From assembly GCF_900609055.1 (NCBI RefSeq), contig NZ_UXAW01000029.1, positions 52,131-116,130 on the forward strand: DNA of 64,000 nucleotides, read 5' to 3'. The notes beneath the pieces were generated by a model. That model was not told the DNA's origin. It saw nothing but the letters and a program-made list of their open reading frames with translations, and searched no databases. A program made the position numbers and the translations under genes. This DNA comes from Pseudogemmobacter humi (GTDB lineage Bacteria; Pseudomonadota; Alphaproteobacteria; Rhodobacterales; Rhodobacteraceae). Shown here piece by piece: positions 53,935-61,865 of this stretch; the first letter of the stretch is position 1, and every line of letters begins with the position of its first letter.

Positions 53935-55674
53935 TCAGAGGCCGAGGCCGCGCTTGCGCCCGAAGTCCCAATCGACGCCGCCATCGTCGCGGGCGACGCC
54001 GGAAACGTGGCGGCCGATCTGCTTTTCGAGAGAGGGTGACCAGGGCACGAGCTGGAAGCCGAGGCCATCGTCAATCATGGCGAAGCGGCCGGAGGCGAGT
54101 GCGAAGCGCTGGCGATAGGAGCCGGCGACATATTCGCCACTGGCGGCGCGGTCTAAGGACATGCCGGTGTCGGCTGCGAGCTTCTCGGCGAGGTTGTCGA
54201 GTTCGCGCCTGCGCAGCGTGTTGAGCAGCCGGCGTGCGAAGACGACGCGCCCGCCCTGTCGCTCGGCGTGGCCCTCCCCGATCAGATGCTCCGCGCGCTC
54301 GTCCAGAGCCTGACGGACCTCGGCGCCGAAGCCGCTGTCGGAAAGTGCAATCGGATCACGGGCGGTGGCCTGCCGGTCGAGCCAGGTCGCGCCCGTAGCA
54401 CCGACCTGTGCGCCGAGATCGAGATCGGAGCGGACGGCGAGTGCAACGCGCCGAGCACCCTGCGCATCCTCGTAGGTCCGCAACTCGACGATTGAGCCGG
54501 GCGGGCTGTCGCCGGCGGCGTCCAGATGCGGCAGCCTGATGTGATGCGTGCGACCGTCGACGCCATCGACCACGGCATAGGCGGTGCCCTTCAACTCGTC
54601 ATCGAGGCCGCGCTCAACCAGGCGGCCGATGACGGGAACGTCGAGGCTTTCGCCGGCGAGGACATAGCTGGCCGAGCCGCGCTCGATGCCGCGTTCGGTC
54701 AGGGCGCGGTGCATGCGCTTGATGATGTCGCCGCGCTCGCCCAGCTCGCGCAGGACGGTCTCGGCCTCGGGTTTGATGGACCATTGCGAATGGCCGATCT
54801 GCCCGGCCAGCCCGAGGATTTCGAGGGTACGAAGTCGGCCGACCTTCAGCGCATGGAACTCATCCTGCGCACGGTCGGCGAGCGGGGCGAGATCGACGAT
54901 ACCGGATTTTCCACCATCACGAACAAGCTGGCGGTCGAGTTGTGTCCAGCGTTCCGCCTCGACCTGGGCCTCAAGGCTGCGGCGGATGTGGAGATCGGTG
55001 CGCGGCCCCAGCTCCCGGGTGATGAGATCGCGCGCCCGGTCCCGCATCCCCTCCTTGATGTAGTCGCGGGAAATCACGAGATCCTGCCCGTCGTCGCGGG
55101 TGCCGCGCACGATCAGGTGGACATGCGGATGCGCCGTGTTCCAGTGATCGACCGCCACCCAGTCGAGGCGCGTTCCGAGATCCTTTTCCATCTGCCCGAC
55201 AAGATCGCGGGTGAAGGATCGCAGGTCCGACATATCCGGCGCATCGTCGGGCGAAACGATGAACCGGAAATGATGCCGGTCATCACCGCAGCGCTCCGCG
55301 AACGCACGACCATCGGCGTCCTCCGTTTCCGACCCGAACAGCCGCGCCTTCTCGCCATCACGGGTCACACCGTCGCGGCGCAGATAATCGAGATGCGTTC
55401 CGAGTGGCGCCGACCATGCCATGTGACGGACGACGCGCGCCTTGACGACGGCGCCGCGTGTGCGGGAGGTGATGAGGCGGTTGGCCTGAACGCTGGCGCG
55501 CTGGCCGCGCCCGAAGCGGGAGCGATTGCCGGAGGTGACGCGACCGGATCGGGAGACCCCGCCGCCGGCCTTCTTCGCGGCGGCGAGCGCCTGCGCGATG
55601 AAGGGCCTGACTTGCTGCGAGCGGGTCGAGCGGATTCGTCCCGGACGGATGCGGAACTCGCGATCATCGGACAT
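53935..55674 (-). CDS. rlxS: RlxS-type relaxase (DUF3363 domain)
   Basis: A 579-residue relaxase from the ATG at 55674 (MSDDREFRIRPGRIRSTRSQ). The relaxase histidine triad is NTAHPHVHLIVRG (His182, His184, His186) and there is an N-terminal basic region. The C-terminal half is DUF3363. This family includes RlxS of ICEMlSymR7A, which nicks oriT and pilots the strand. The probable target lies just upstream (55675-55917). Confidence 0.92.
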   Translation of the reverse strand: MSDDREFRIRPGRIRSTRSQQVRPFIAQALAAAKKAGGGVSRSGRVTSGNRSRFGRGQRASVQANRLITSRTRGAVVKARVVRHMAWSAPLGTHLDYLRRDGVTRDGEKARLFGSETEDADGRAFAERCGDDRHHFRFIVSPDDAPDMSDLRSFTRDLVGQMEKDLGTRLDWVAVDHWNTAHPHVHLIVRGTRDDGQDLVISRDYIKEGMRDRARDLITRELGPRTDLHIRRSLEAQVEAERWTQLDRQLVRDGGKSGIVDLAPLADRAQDEFHALKVGRLRTLEILGLAGQIGHSQWSIKPEAETVLRELGERGDIIKRMHRALTERGIERGSASYVLAGESLDVPVIGRLVERGLDDELKGTAYAVVDGVDGRTHHIRLPHLDAAGDSPPGSIVELRTYEDAQGARRVALAVRSDLDLGAQVGATGATWLDRQATARDPIALSDSGFGAEVRQALDERAEHLIGEGHAERQGGRVVFARRLLNTLRRRELDNLAEKLAADTGMSLDRAASGEYVAGSYRQRFALASGRFAMIDDGLGFQLVPWSPSLEKQIGRHVSGVARDDGGVDWDFGRKRGLGL

Positions 55675-55917
55675 GACGCTATCCTGCACGGTGCAAAACA
55701 GGAAGGAAAATCAGGAAGTTGGGCGCGATGCGCACGGCGCGCGAAAGCACTGCACGGTGCGGAACGCGCCGAAAACATGAACAAAAACAACCGCCCAACC
55801 GGAGCACACCGTGCCCCGTTTTATCCTGCCATCCTTCGGTCGTGGTGCCTGCCGCCACCCCTCGCGCCCTCCATGACACGCCAGCGCACGATGGGATGCG
55901 AATTGCGGTGCCGCTGC
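55675..55917. other. oriT: Candidate origin of transfer
   Basis: A 243-bp gene-free stretch immediately upstream of the relaxase gene. It contains CTGCACGGTGC twice in direct order (55684-55694 and 55750-55760, 66 bp apart) and an inverted CACCGTGC at 55807-55814, plus an AT-richer segment (about 55695-55720 and 55770-55800). Relaxase-proximal intergenic DNA with such repeats is where oriT is found in related elements. Inferred, not demonstrated. Confidence 0.45.
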
Positions 55918-56682
55918 TCATGGCCGGTCCTCACCGGCATTGCGGGTGACGAAGAGGCCCTCGGGTTGCAAGGCGGTGAGCGATTCCGGTGCCGCCGGGA
56001 GGAGCGAAGGGTCGTCGTCCGGCGCACGATCTGGCAAGGCTGGATCGACGGAGGAAGCCCCATCTTCGCGCGCAACGAAGATCGACGCCTCGCGCCAGTC
56101 GAGCGGCCGGGCAGCAGCGGCAGCGGTGCCCGAGGGCCGCTCGCCGTGCAGAATGGGCGCAAGCGAAGCGACATAGGCGCGCGTCTCGGCGGGCAGCGGA
56201 CGATCCGCAAGGCGGTATTCGTCGTAGCGGCCGGGACCGGCATTGTAGGCCGCGAGCATCGCGGCCACATTGTCGTAGCGGTCCCACATCTCGCGCAGAT
56301 ACGCCGTTCCCGCGAGGATATTGTCGCGCGGATCAAGGGGATCATGGCCGAGAGAATGACGGATGCGCAGCCCGGCCCAGGTGTCGGGCATCACCTGCAT
56401 CAGCCCCATCGCACCCGCCGGCGACAGCGCACGCACATCGCCCGCGCTTTCCGCCCGCATCACGGCCATGATCCATGTCACCGGGATGCCAAAACGCTGC
56501 GATGCCTCGGCGATATGGGCGGCGTGCGGATGCACGGCGACAGGACGATCCGGCACGGCGGTCTGCGCCAGAACCGGCGACGGGGCGATGGCCGGGATGA
56601 ACAGGCCGGAAAGAAGAAGGAGGGTGATGCGGCGACGGGCGCCGCATCTTCCCGAGGCGGGACGGGTGCAGGAGATGATCAC
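55918..56682 (-). CDS. Lytic transglycosylase of the conjugation machinery
   Basis: A 254-residue SLT-domain protein from a GTG at 56682; GGAGGAG within the end of the DUF736 gene supports this start, and a longer open frame to 57357 is antisense-like filler. A signal peptide (ITLLLLSGLFIPAIAPSPVL) precedes the catalytic domain: FGIPVTWIMAVMRAESAG with catalytic Glu, SPAGAMGLMQVMPDTWAGL and AAYNAGPGRYDEYR. It opens peptidoglycan for the transfer channel (VirB1-like). It follows DUF736 directly. Confidence 0.9.
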   Translation of the reverse strand: MIISCTRPASGRCGARRRITLLLLSGLFIPAIAPSPVLAQTAVPDRPVAVHPHAAHIAEASQRFGIPVTWIMAVMRAESAGDVRALSPAGAMGLMQVMPDTWAGLRIRHSLGHDPLDPRDNILAGTAYLREMWDRYDNVAAMLAAYNAGPGRYDEYRLADRPLPAETRAYVASLAPILHGERPSGTAAAAARPLDWREASIFVAREDGASSVDPALPDRAPDDDPSLLPAAPESLTALQPEGLFVTRNAGEDRP

Positions 56683-56684
56683 GA

Positions 56685-57020
56685 TCACTCCTCCTCGTCC
56701 CGCTTTTTCGGACGGTTCCAGCGCAGGCCCCATTCGCGGCCTTCGTCGTCCGACTGGAACAGGCGGGCGCGGATCGGCTGCCGGAAAACGGGATCGTCGA
56801 GCAGGACCGAGATGAACGGTCCCGCGCTTTCGCCGACATGCTTCCAGCCTGCGCCAACTTCCGGGCCGTCTTCGTCGCCGAGATGGATGCGATAGGCGGG
56901 CGCCTTCTCGGAGTCCGCGTTCTCGGCGGGAGCGAAGGTCAGCTCGACGTCGAGCGTAAGGGTGCGGACATGCCCGGAATAGCCGGACGGGGTGCGGGTG
57001 AATTGACCGATCAGTGCCAT
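56685..57020 (-). CDS. DUF736 protein
   Basis: A 111-residue protein from the ATG at 57020 (MALIGQFTRTPSGYSGHVRT, GGAG site). It has the family pattern LDVELTFAPAEN, YRIHLGD, EVGAGWKH and FISVLLDDPVFRQPIRARLF. DUF736 proteins are encoded beside traF/relaxase genes in many alphaproteobacterial ICEs; the role is unknown. An acidic tail EEE ends at the ribosome site of the transglycosylase gene. Confidence 0.88.
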   Translation of the reverse strand: MALIGQFTRTPSGYSGHVRTLTLDVELTFAPAENADSEKAPAYRIHLGDEDGPEVGAGWKHVGESAGPFISVLLDDPVFRQPIRARLFQSDDEGREWGLRWNRPKKRDEEE

Positions 57021-57086
57021 TGGAGGCTCCTTCAAACGCGGTGGAGAAGGTGCGGAGCGTTCGCACGCTTCGCTGCGGACGCGCCG

Positions 57087-57629
57087 TCACCGCTCCGGCG
57101 CGCGCCAGACGAGGCGGCCCTCGCCGTCCTCGTCGGTGAAAAGCGGAATGGCCCGGCCGATTACCGCCGAGGCGGGGAACGGGCCGAAATAACGGCCGTC
57201 GAGGCTGTCGCCGACGTCGAGGTTCATCAGGAAGATCTCGTCCTCGGCGATGGTGCGGCAGCCCTGCCAGACCGGCAGGTCGCGGCCCTGGCTGTCGCGG
57301 TCGCGGGCTTCGCCAAGCGGAACGGCATCGACCGTGATCGCGCGGCCGTCGCGGCACAGGCGCTGTCCGGGCAGGCCGAGAACGTGCTTGAGGAGCGGCA
57401 CGTCGCGGGCGACGTAACCGCGCGCGATCATGAAGGCGGCGACGGATTCGGGCGGCATGACGGCGACCAGATCGGGCACCTCGAGCCGGTCCGCCGGCGC
57501 GATGGTGTAGAAGCCGACCGGCACGCTGGCCGATGCGTTCCAGACCAGCCTGGGCTCTGTCGGACCGACGCTGGCGATGACGGTGGCGATCGCGGCCGCC
57601 GTCAGCATGACGTAGCGGGTGCGGGTCAT
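57087..57629 (-). CDS. traF: TraF, S26-family conjugal signal peptidase
   Basis: A 180-residue peptidase from the ATG at 57629 (MTRTRYVMLTAAAIATVIAS). After an N-terminal membrane anchor come SASVPVGFYTIAP with the catalytic Ser, MPPESVAAFMIARGY, and LLKHVLGLPGQRLCRDG with the catalytic Lys. TraF matures the TrbC prepilin. It overlaps the DUF2840 gene by 4 bp. Confidence 0.91.
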   Translation of the reverse strand: MTRTRYVMLTAAAIATVIASVGPTEPRLVWNASASVPVGFYTIAPADRLEVPDLVAVMPPESVAAFMIARGYVARDVPLLKHVLGLPGQRLCRDGRAITVDAVPLGEARDRDSQGRDLPVWQGCRTIAEDEIFLMNLDVGDSLDGRYFGPFPASAVIGRAIPLFTDEDGEGRLVWRAPER

Positions 57630-58111
57630 TGCCCGACCTCCCGACGCCGGAGCCATGCGTCGTGGCGATCCGCCGTATAGGGACGCGGCGCTTCGCTCGC
57701 GTTCATCCAGTGGGCGACATGGCGCCAGTGATCGGGATCGACCTCGGCCGGATCGATGCCGAGCGCCTCGATGGCATCGACATGGCGAAGGACGTCCTCG
57801 ACCTTCGGCCAGGTATCGATCCTGAGCAGGATTTCCGCGCCGGGACGCACGAAGGGCAGCGTCTGATAGGCGCAGCCGGGCGCGACGGCGCGCACGATGT
57901 CGATCCGCGAGATGACGGTGCCATAGTCATTCGCCGCCCAGCGGACGAATGCGAACACGGCACCGGGACGGAAAGAGACGGTGCGGCGGCTGCGGTCGAG
58001 GATATGTTCCCCGACCTCCTGACCGAACCTGATCCAGAACTCGATCTTCTTTTCCACCCACGTCAGTTCCACGCGGGTCAGGTCATCTTCATGAGCTGCG
58101 GCGCCGATCAT
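57626..58111 (-). CDS. DUF2840 protein
   Basis: A 161-residue protein with VELTWVEKKIEFWIRFGQEV, FRPGAVFAFVRWAANDYGTV and a C-terminal DPDHWRHVAHWMNASEAPR, diagnostic of DUF2840, which accompanies traF in ICE transfer clusters. Function unknown. It overlaps both the RHH gene and traF by 4 bp, so the set is translationally coupled. Confidence 0.88.
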   Translation of the reverse strand: MIGAAAHEDDLTRVELTWVEKKIEFWIRFGQEVGEHILDRSRRTVSFRPGAVFAFVRWAANDYGTVISRIDIVRAVAPGCAYQTLPFVRPGAEILLRIDTWPKVEDVLRHVDAIEALGIDPAEVDPDHWRHVAHWMNASEAPRPYTADRHDAWLRRREVGQ

Positions 58112-58362
58112 GAGCGCTCTCCTGATGTATCGGGGAATTCGCGCGCGAGCAGGTCGCGCAGCATGTCGGTGACAGTGCCGGCGCGCCTGATCGCTGCTAT
58201 CTTGATCCGCCCGCGAAGCTCTGGCGTGATGTCGATTGTCAGCCGGGCTGTGTAGGCCGTCGCAGCGCCGCCACCTGCTGGCGGCGCGTCACCGGCCCTG
58301 ATCCAACCATCGGGATCGGCCGGGCGGGCAGCGAAGCCACGCTTCTCGTTGCGCGCCGTCAT
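58108..58362 (-). CDS. Ribbon-helix-helix (ParG/CopG-like) protein
   Basis: An 84-residue protein from the ATG at 58362 (MTARNEKRGFAARPADPDGW). A flexible basic N-terminus precedes TARLTIDITPELRGRIKIAA and a helix VTDMLRDLLAREF, the RHH fold of ParG-type partners. It may serve as the DNA-binding partner of the ParA encoded at 59099, though the methyltransferase gene lies between. A longer frame to 58533 is rejected. Confidence 0.82.
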   Translation of the reverse strand: MTARNEKRGFAARPADPDGWIRAGDAPPAGGGAATAYTARLTIDITPELRGRIKIAAIRRAGTVTDMLRDLLAREFPDTSGERS

Positions 58363-59102
58363 GACGCGCCTCCATCGTGAAACGGCAGCACCATGGCGAT
58401 GCGCGCCCGCGCGCGCTCGGCCATGTCGGGATCGATCTCGCAGCCGATATAGCGGCGGCCGGAGAGCCGGCAGGCTTCGCCTGCCGCGCCGGAGCCCGCG
58501 AACCAATCGCCGACCAGCCCGCCTTCCGGGCAACTCGTGCGGATCAGGATTTCCAGCAGCGCCGACGGTTTCTCGGTCGGATGGATTGCGCGGCCGTGGC
58601 AGTTGCGTAGGTAGATGACCGACCGCATGAGGCGCGGCCCACCGTCATGGCTGACATAACGGCCAGCGTCGATCTGGCCGGTATGGGGAGGACGTTGCTT
58701 GCGGCGAACCGTCCGCGCGGTGGCGTCGGGCGTGGTCTGGACGTCGTTGTAGATGTCACGCCAGGCGGTCTCTGCCGGATAAAACTGGACGGCCAGCTCA
58801 TGCACCCGCTTGAAGCGGTCGGCATGAAATCCGGTGCCGTTCTGCTTCTCCCAGACGATTTCCTGCGCGATCCGCAAGCCGGCATCGGCGAAGCGGTCGG
58901 CCGTCGCCATGAAGCTGCGCAGCGAGCCGAAGACCCAGAGCGAGCCAGTCGTCCCGAGGGCGGCGCGCGCCAGCGCGACCCAGCCCTCGACGCGCCGATT
59001 CCAGGCGAGCGAAGTGTCGCCATAGGGCGGATCGGCGAGGATCATGTCGTAGGGTGCGTGCCAGGGCATTTCTTCGCGGCAGTCGCCGGTGAGAACGCTC
59101 AT
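58359..59102 (-). CDS. Site-specific DNA methyltransferase (beta-class, DPPY motif)
   Basis: A 247-residue methyltransferase. The catalytic motif IV is LADPPYGDTSL (about residues 22-32) and precedes the SAM-binding motif I, GDWFAGSGAAGEACRL (about 197-212), the beta-class order; DPPY suggests N6-adenine. HPTEKPSALLEILI is also characteristic. No restriction endonuclease gene is next to it, so it is an orphan methylase, which on ICEs can protect transferred DNA or affect regulation. It overlaps parA by 4 bp. Confidence 0.88.
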   Translation of the reverse strand: MSVLTGDCREEMPWHAPYDMILADPPYGDTSLAWNRRVEGWVALARAALGTTGSLWVFGSLRSFMATADRFADAGLRIAQEIVWEKQNGTGFHADRFKRVHELAVQFYPAETAWRDIYNDVQTTPDATARTVRRKQRPPHTGQIDAGRYVSHDGGPRLMRSVIYLRNCHGRAIHPTEKPSALLEILIRTSCPEGGLVGDWFAGSGAAGEACRLSGRRYIGCEIDPDMAERARARIAMVLPFHDGGAS

Positions 59103-59752
59103 CGTGCGGCCCTCCCGATGCCTAGCCCTTCGATCTCGGCGGTGAGCGCGGCGATCTCACGGGCGGCAGGAGATTGGCGGTCGATCTCGCTGGCGAGCCG
59201 CCCGGACTGCGCGGCGTCGGCGAAGACGACGCGCTGGCCGATGGCGCTGGAAAGCATCGGTGGATCGTGGTCGGCCAGTGTTTCGGCCGTCTCGCGGGCG
59301 ATGACGGTGCGGGCGCCGCAGCGGTTGAGCGCGAAACGGGCGGTGAGCTGCGGCCGGTAGATGCGGGCCTCCGCAAGGAGGGACAGCATCTCGGCCGAGG
59401 CCCAGCCGTCGAACGGTGAGGGCTGCACCGGGATCAGCACCAGATCGGCGGCGAGCAGCGCCGAGCGCATGAGGCCGGCGACACGCGGCGGCCCGTCGAT
59501 GACGATGTGATCGACGTCGCGGGCGAGTTCGGGCGCCTCGCGGTGCAGCGTGTCGCGGGCCAGGCCCACGGTGCCGAAGGCGCGTGGCAGGCCCTCACGC
59601 GCGCGCTGCTGCGACCAGTCGAGGGCAGATCCCCGCGGATCGGCATCGATCAGGGTGACGCGCTTGCCCCGGCTCGCCAGCTCACCGGCGAGATGCAGGG
59701 CCAGCGTCGTCTTGCCGATGCCGCCCTTCTGGTTGAGGAGCGCGATGATCAT
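59099..59752 (-). CDS. parA: ParA-family partition ATPase
   Basis: A 217-residue ATPase with deviant Walker A NQKGGIGKTTLALHLAGELA, switch region LIDADPRGSALDW and Walker B-like DHIVIDGPPRVAGL. Such ParA proteins are common next to repA on ICEs and plasmids and help retain the excised form. It overlaps repA by 4 bp. No parB is recognised; the RHH protein at 58108 may substitute. Confidence 0.92.
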   Translation of the reverse strand: MIIALLNQKGGIGKTTLALHLAGELASRGKRVTLIDADPRGSALDWSQQRAREGLPRAFGTVGLARDTLHREAPELARDVDHIVIDGPPRVAGLMRSALLAADLVLIPVQPSPFDGWASAEMLSLLAEARIYRPQLTARFALNRCGARTVIARETAETLADHDPPMLSSAIGQRVVFADAAQSGRLASEIDRQSPAAREIAALTAEIEGLGIGRAAR

Positions 59753-60924
59753 CGCCGGCCCTCCGGCGGATCGAGCGGAAGGCGGGGCGTATCAGGATCG
59801 TCGGCGGCCGACGTCCCGTCCTGAGCGAAGGCTGATCGGGACGCCGACGATGCGGCAGATCCCCCTTTCTTCCCGGCTATGCTGAGGCTTTTCGCGGTGT
59901 CGCGGATGAGGTTTTCCACATCGCGTGCGCGCTCTTCAAGGTTAGACTCTTTGTTAGACTCTAAGTTAAGGGCGCGATTTCGTGAATGACTGCCGTGGGT
60001 TAAGGCCGGTTTCGGTTCCTGATAGCACGTGCCTCGGGTTCCCGATAGCACGATAGTCCGGGTTCCTGATAGCACGAGGCCATTCACAGGTTTTCCACAG
60101 GGCGCGGTGGGCTCGAAAGCGAGCAGCATGCGTCCGCCGATCTCGGCTTCGAGAAACAGCGTGTAGCCTGGCAGAGGCTGGCGCCGGATGATGTCGCGCA
60201 GCTCGAAGGCGAAGCGCTTGAACGGCGACAGGCTGCCGGATTTCTGATGGAGATGATGGAAGTCGAAGCGCCAGCCATCGCGCTGGCGACCGCCATGCTT
60301 GCGCACCAGGCGATAGAGCCAGCGGTCGAGACCGCCTGTCAGGTCGAAATAGGTCCGGTCGATGGTCAGCACGAGGGCATCGTCGAGGACGGCCTGGTAG
60401 AACCAGTCCGGCACGATCATCTCGATGCCGTCGGGGCGGCCGTTGCGGTCGGTGCGCTCCTGCCATTCGTTGATCCAGGAGAAGCGATGGCGCCGGCCCT
60501 CGGCCGGCTGGCGGATCGAGGTGGAAATCGTGGTCGATTGCAGCCGGTCGAGGGCCGCTTTCAGGCGCTGGTAGTCGCGTGAGCCCGTGCCGCGCCCGAC
60601 ATAGGTGAGGATCTCATAGGGCGTGGCAGCCATCAGCCGTGAGGTGCGAAGCCCGGTATCGCGGGCTTCGACAATCTGGCTGGCGGCCCAGATCAGGATG
60701 TCGGCATCCCAGATCGTGGCCATGCCGTGATCGGGAACGGCCTCGACCCGGATGGTCACGCTGCCGGCGGTGAAGTCGATGGGCGCGATGCGCTTCGACT
60801 TGGCGAGGGAAAAGAAGGGATAGGCCATGAGATCCTGCGCGTCTCGTGGCGCGAAGTCGCCGGGAAGCGCCCTGAACAGGTCGAGTTGCCCGCGCTCGGA
60901 AGAGGGTCGACGTCGCACCGCCAT
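59749..60924 (-). CDS. repA: Replication initiator protein RepA
   Basis: A 391-residue initiator beginning MAVRRRPSSERGQLDLFRAL. The conserved core is AYPFFSLAKSKRIAPIDFTA, WDADILIWAASQIVEARDTG, EILTYVGRGTGSRDYQRLKA and DWFYQAVLDDALVLTIDRTY, the winged-helix RPA-type initiator of broad alphaproteobacterial elements. The last 130 residues are poorly conserved in character and their DNA carries iteron-like repeats and AT-rich repeats (59912-60099). The gene lies 18 bp after the AlpA-like gene; its own ribosome site is weak, suggesting coupling to it. Confidence 0.9.
   Translation of the reverse strand: MAVRRRPSSERGQLDLFRALPGDFAPRDAQDLMAYPFFSLAKSKRIAPIDFTAGSVTIRVEAVPDHGMATIWDADILIWAASQIVEARDTGLRTSRLMAATPYEILTYVGRGTGSRDYQRLKAALDRLQSTTISTSIRQPAEGRRHRFSWINEWQERTDRNGRPDGIEMIVPDWFYQAVLDDALVLTIDRTYFDLTGGLDRWLYRLVRKHGGRQRDGWRFDFHHLHQKSGSLSPFKRFAFELRDIIRRQPLPGYTLFLEAEIGGRMLLAFEPTAPCGKPVNGLVLSGTRTIVLSGTRGTCYQEPKPALTHGSHSRNRALNLESNKESNLEERARDVENLIRDTAKSLSIAGKKGGSAASSASRSAFAQDGTSAADDPDTPRLPLDPPEGRR
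59912..60099. other. oriV: Candidate replication origin inside repA
   Basis: Three 16-bp direct repeats GGTTCC(T/C)GATAGCACG start at 60014, 60037 and 60061 (periods 23 and 24 bp, so not codon-phased). Next to them lie two AT-rich 12-bp repeats starting GTTAGACTCT (59941 and 59953). TTTTCCACA, one base from the DnaA-box consensus TTATCCACA, occurs at 59912-59920 and 60091-60099, flanking the array. This is the anatomy of an iteron origin. The copies differ in encoded amino acids, supporting a DNA-level role. Confidence 0.65.
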
Positions 60925-60942
60925 GAAGGAAACCGGGTGCGA

Positions 60943-61224
60943 TCAGCGGGCGTAGCGGCCAGCCTGTCGGCCGGACGGAACGGCCTGTCGCTTGGCGGGC
61001 AGGATGGAACCGCGCGGATCGGAGGTCGACGTCACCGCGCCGCGCTCGGTCCAGGCTTCGAGATCGTCGATGGCATAGACGACGCGGCCGCCGAGCTTGC
61101 GATATGCGGGGCCGGTTCCGTAGGTGCGGTGCTTTTCCAGCGTTCGCGCCGACAGGCTGAGGAAGTCGGCGGCTTCCTTGGTGCGCAGAAAGCGCGGCGG
61201 CAGAATGACGGGTTCGTGCGGCAT
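60943..61224 (-). CDS. AlpA/RdfS-like helix-turn-helix excisionase
   Basis: A 93-residue protein (MPHEPVILPPRFLRTKEAAD). The MerR/AlpA-type winged helix-turn-helix is RTKEAADFLSLSARTLEKHR then YRKLGGRVVYAIDDLEAWTE, followed by a basic tail. Proteins of this family act as recombination directionality factors; RdfS of ICEMlSymR7A is one and is activated by FseA. Here it sits immediately downstream of the FseA-like pair and heads the repA-parA-transfer gene string, consistent with excision and transfer being switched on together. RdfS role is inferred. Confidence 0.8.
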   Translation of the reverse strand: MPHEPVILPPRFLRTKEAADFLSLSARTLEKHRTYGTGPAYRKLGGRVVYAIDDLEAWTERGAVTSTSDPRGSILPAKRQAVPSGRQAGRYAR

Positions 61225-61364
61225 GGAACGGGCCTCCGTGGTGTTGGGACGGCCGCTGCGGATCAGCGGCGGGCAAGGACCACGGTGGCGAAGGAGAACC
61301 GGCGAGTTGCAGGGCGAAGTTGGGGGGTATCGAAATCACCCACCATCGGGCGTGCGAAGTTGCG

Positions 61365-61865
61365 CTAGTGTGGGCGGCGATGACGCAGGAGTTTTCGATA
61401 GCCGCCGGCGACCATCGCGCGGGCATCGCGCAACAGCGCCTTGACGGCATGGCGGGCCGAGGACGCCTGCCATTCGTCACGGTCGAGCGGGCCGATCTTC
61501 AGGACGACCTGCGCGATCTCCTGCTGCGTGGCGCCGGCTCTGTATCCGTCGAAGGCCCGCAGCATGCGCCGAAGACGTGCGCGCTGCTGCCGGGTCAGGC
61601 GCGTGTCGGGCGGGATGGCGCGGCCATGCAGGGCAGAGAGGAAGCGACGAATCGCCTCGATCCGATCGAATCCGTCGAGACCGAGCGGAACGATGGCGAC
61701 CGCGATCGTTTCGCTGCGGACAGCATCGTCGAGGATCTGGAGCGTCTGCCCGTTGCCGAGCGCGAAGCGGAAATCGCTGTCGGTGCCGTCCACCGGCAGG
61801 TGGACGCGCCATATGGCCGGGACATCGCCGAGGCTGTCTTCAAATGCTGGCGGAGCTGGGGCCAA
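61365..61865 (-). CDS. DUF2285 frame of the FseA-like activator
   Basis: This frame encodes a DUF2285 helix-turn-helix variant: LTRQQRARLRRMLRAFDGYR, AGATQQEIAQVVLKIG and SSARHAVKALLRDARAMVAG. The part before it (DFRFALGNGQTLQILDD, IRRFLSALHG) is also conserved. A TTG at 61865 could start it independently but has no ribosome site, and recognisable protein sequence continues upstream in this frame (FPVDPQAAPPAAPILWLPQE) to the frameshift site. The natural product is therefore likely the 256-residue fusion with the DUF6499 frame. Confidence 0.85.
   Translation of the reverse strand: MAPAPPAFEDSLGDVPAIWRVHLPVDGTDSDFRFALGNGQTLQILDDAVRSETIAVAIVPLGLDGFDRIEAIRRFLSALHGRAIPPDTRLTRQQRARLRRMLRAFDGYRAGATQQEIAQVVLKIGPLDRDEWQASSARHAVKALLRDARAMVAGGYRKLLRHRRPH

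Noticed and set aside
56683..57357. Long in-frame upstream extension of the transglycosylase
   Set aside because: It is antisense-type filler overlapping DUF736 and TraF genes; the GTG at 56682 has the correct ribosome site.
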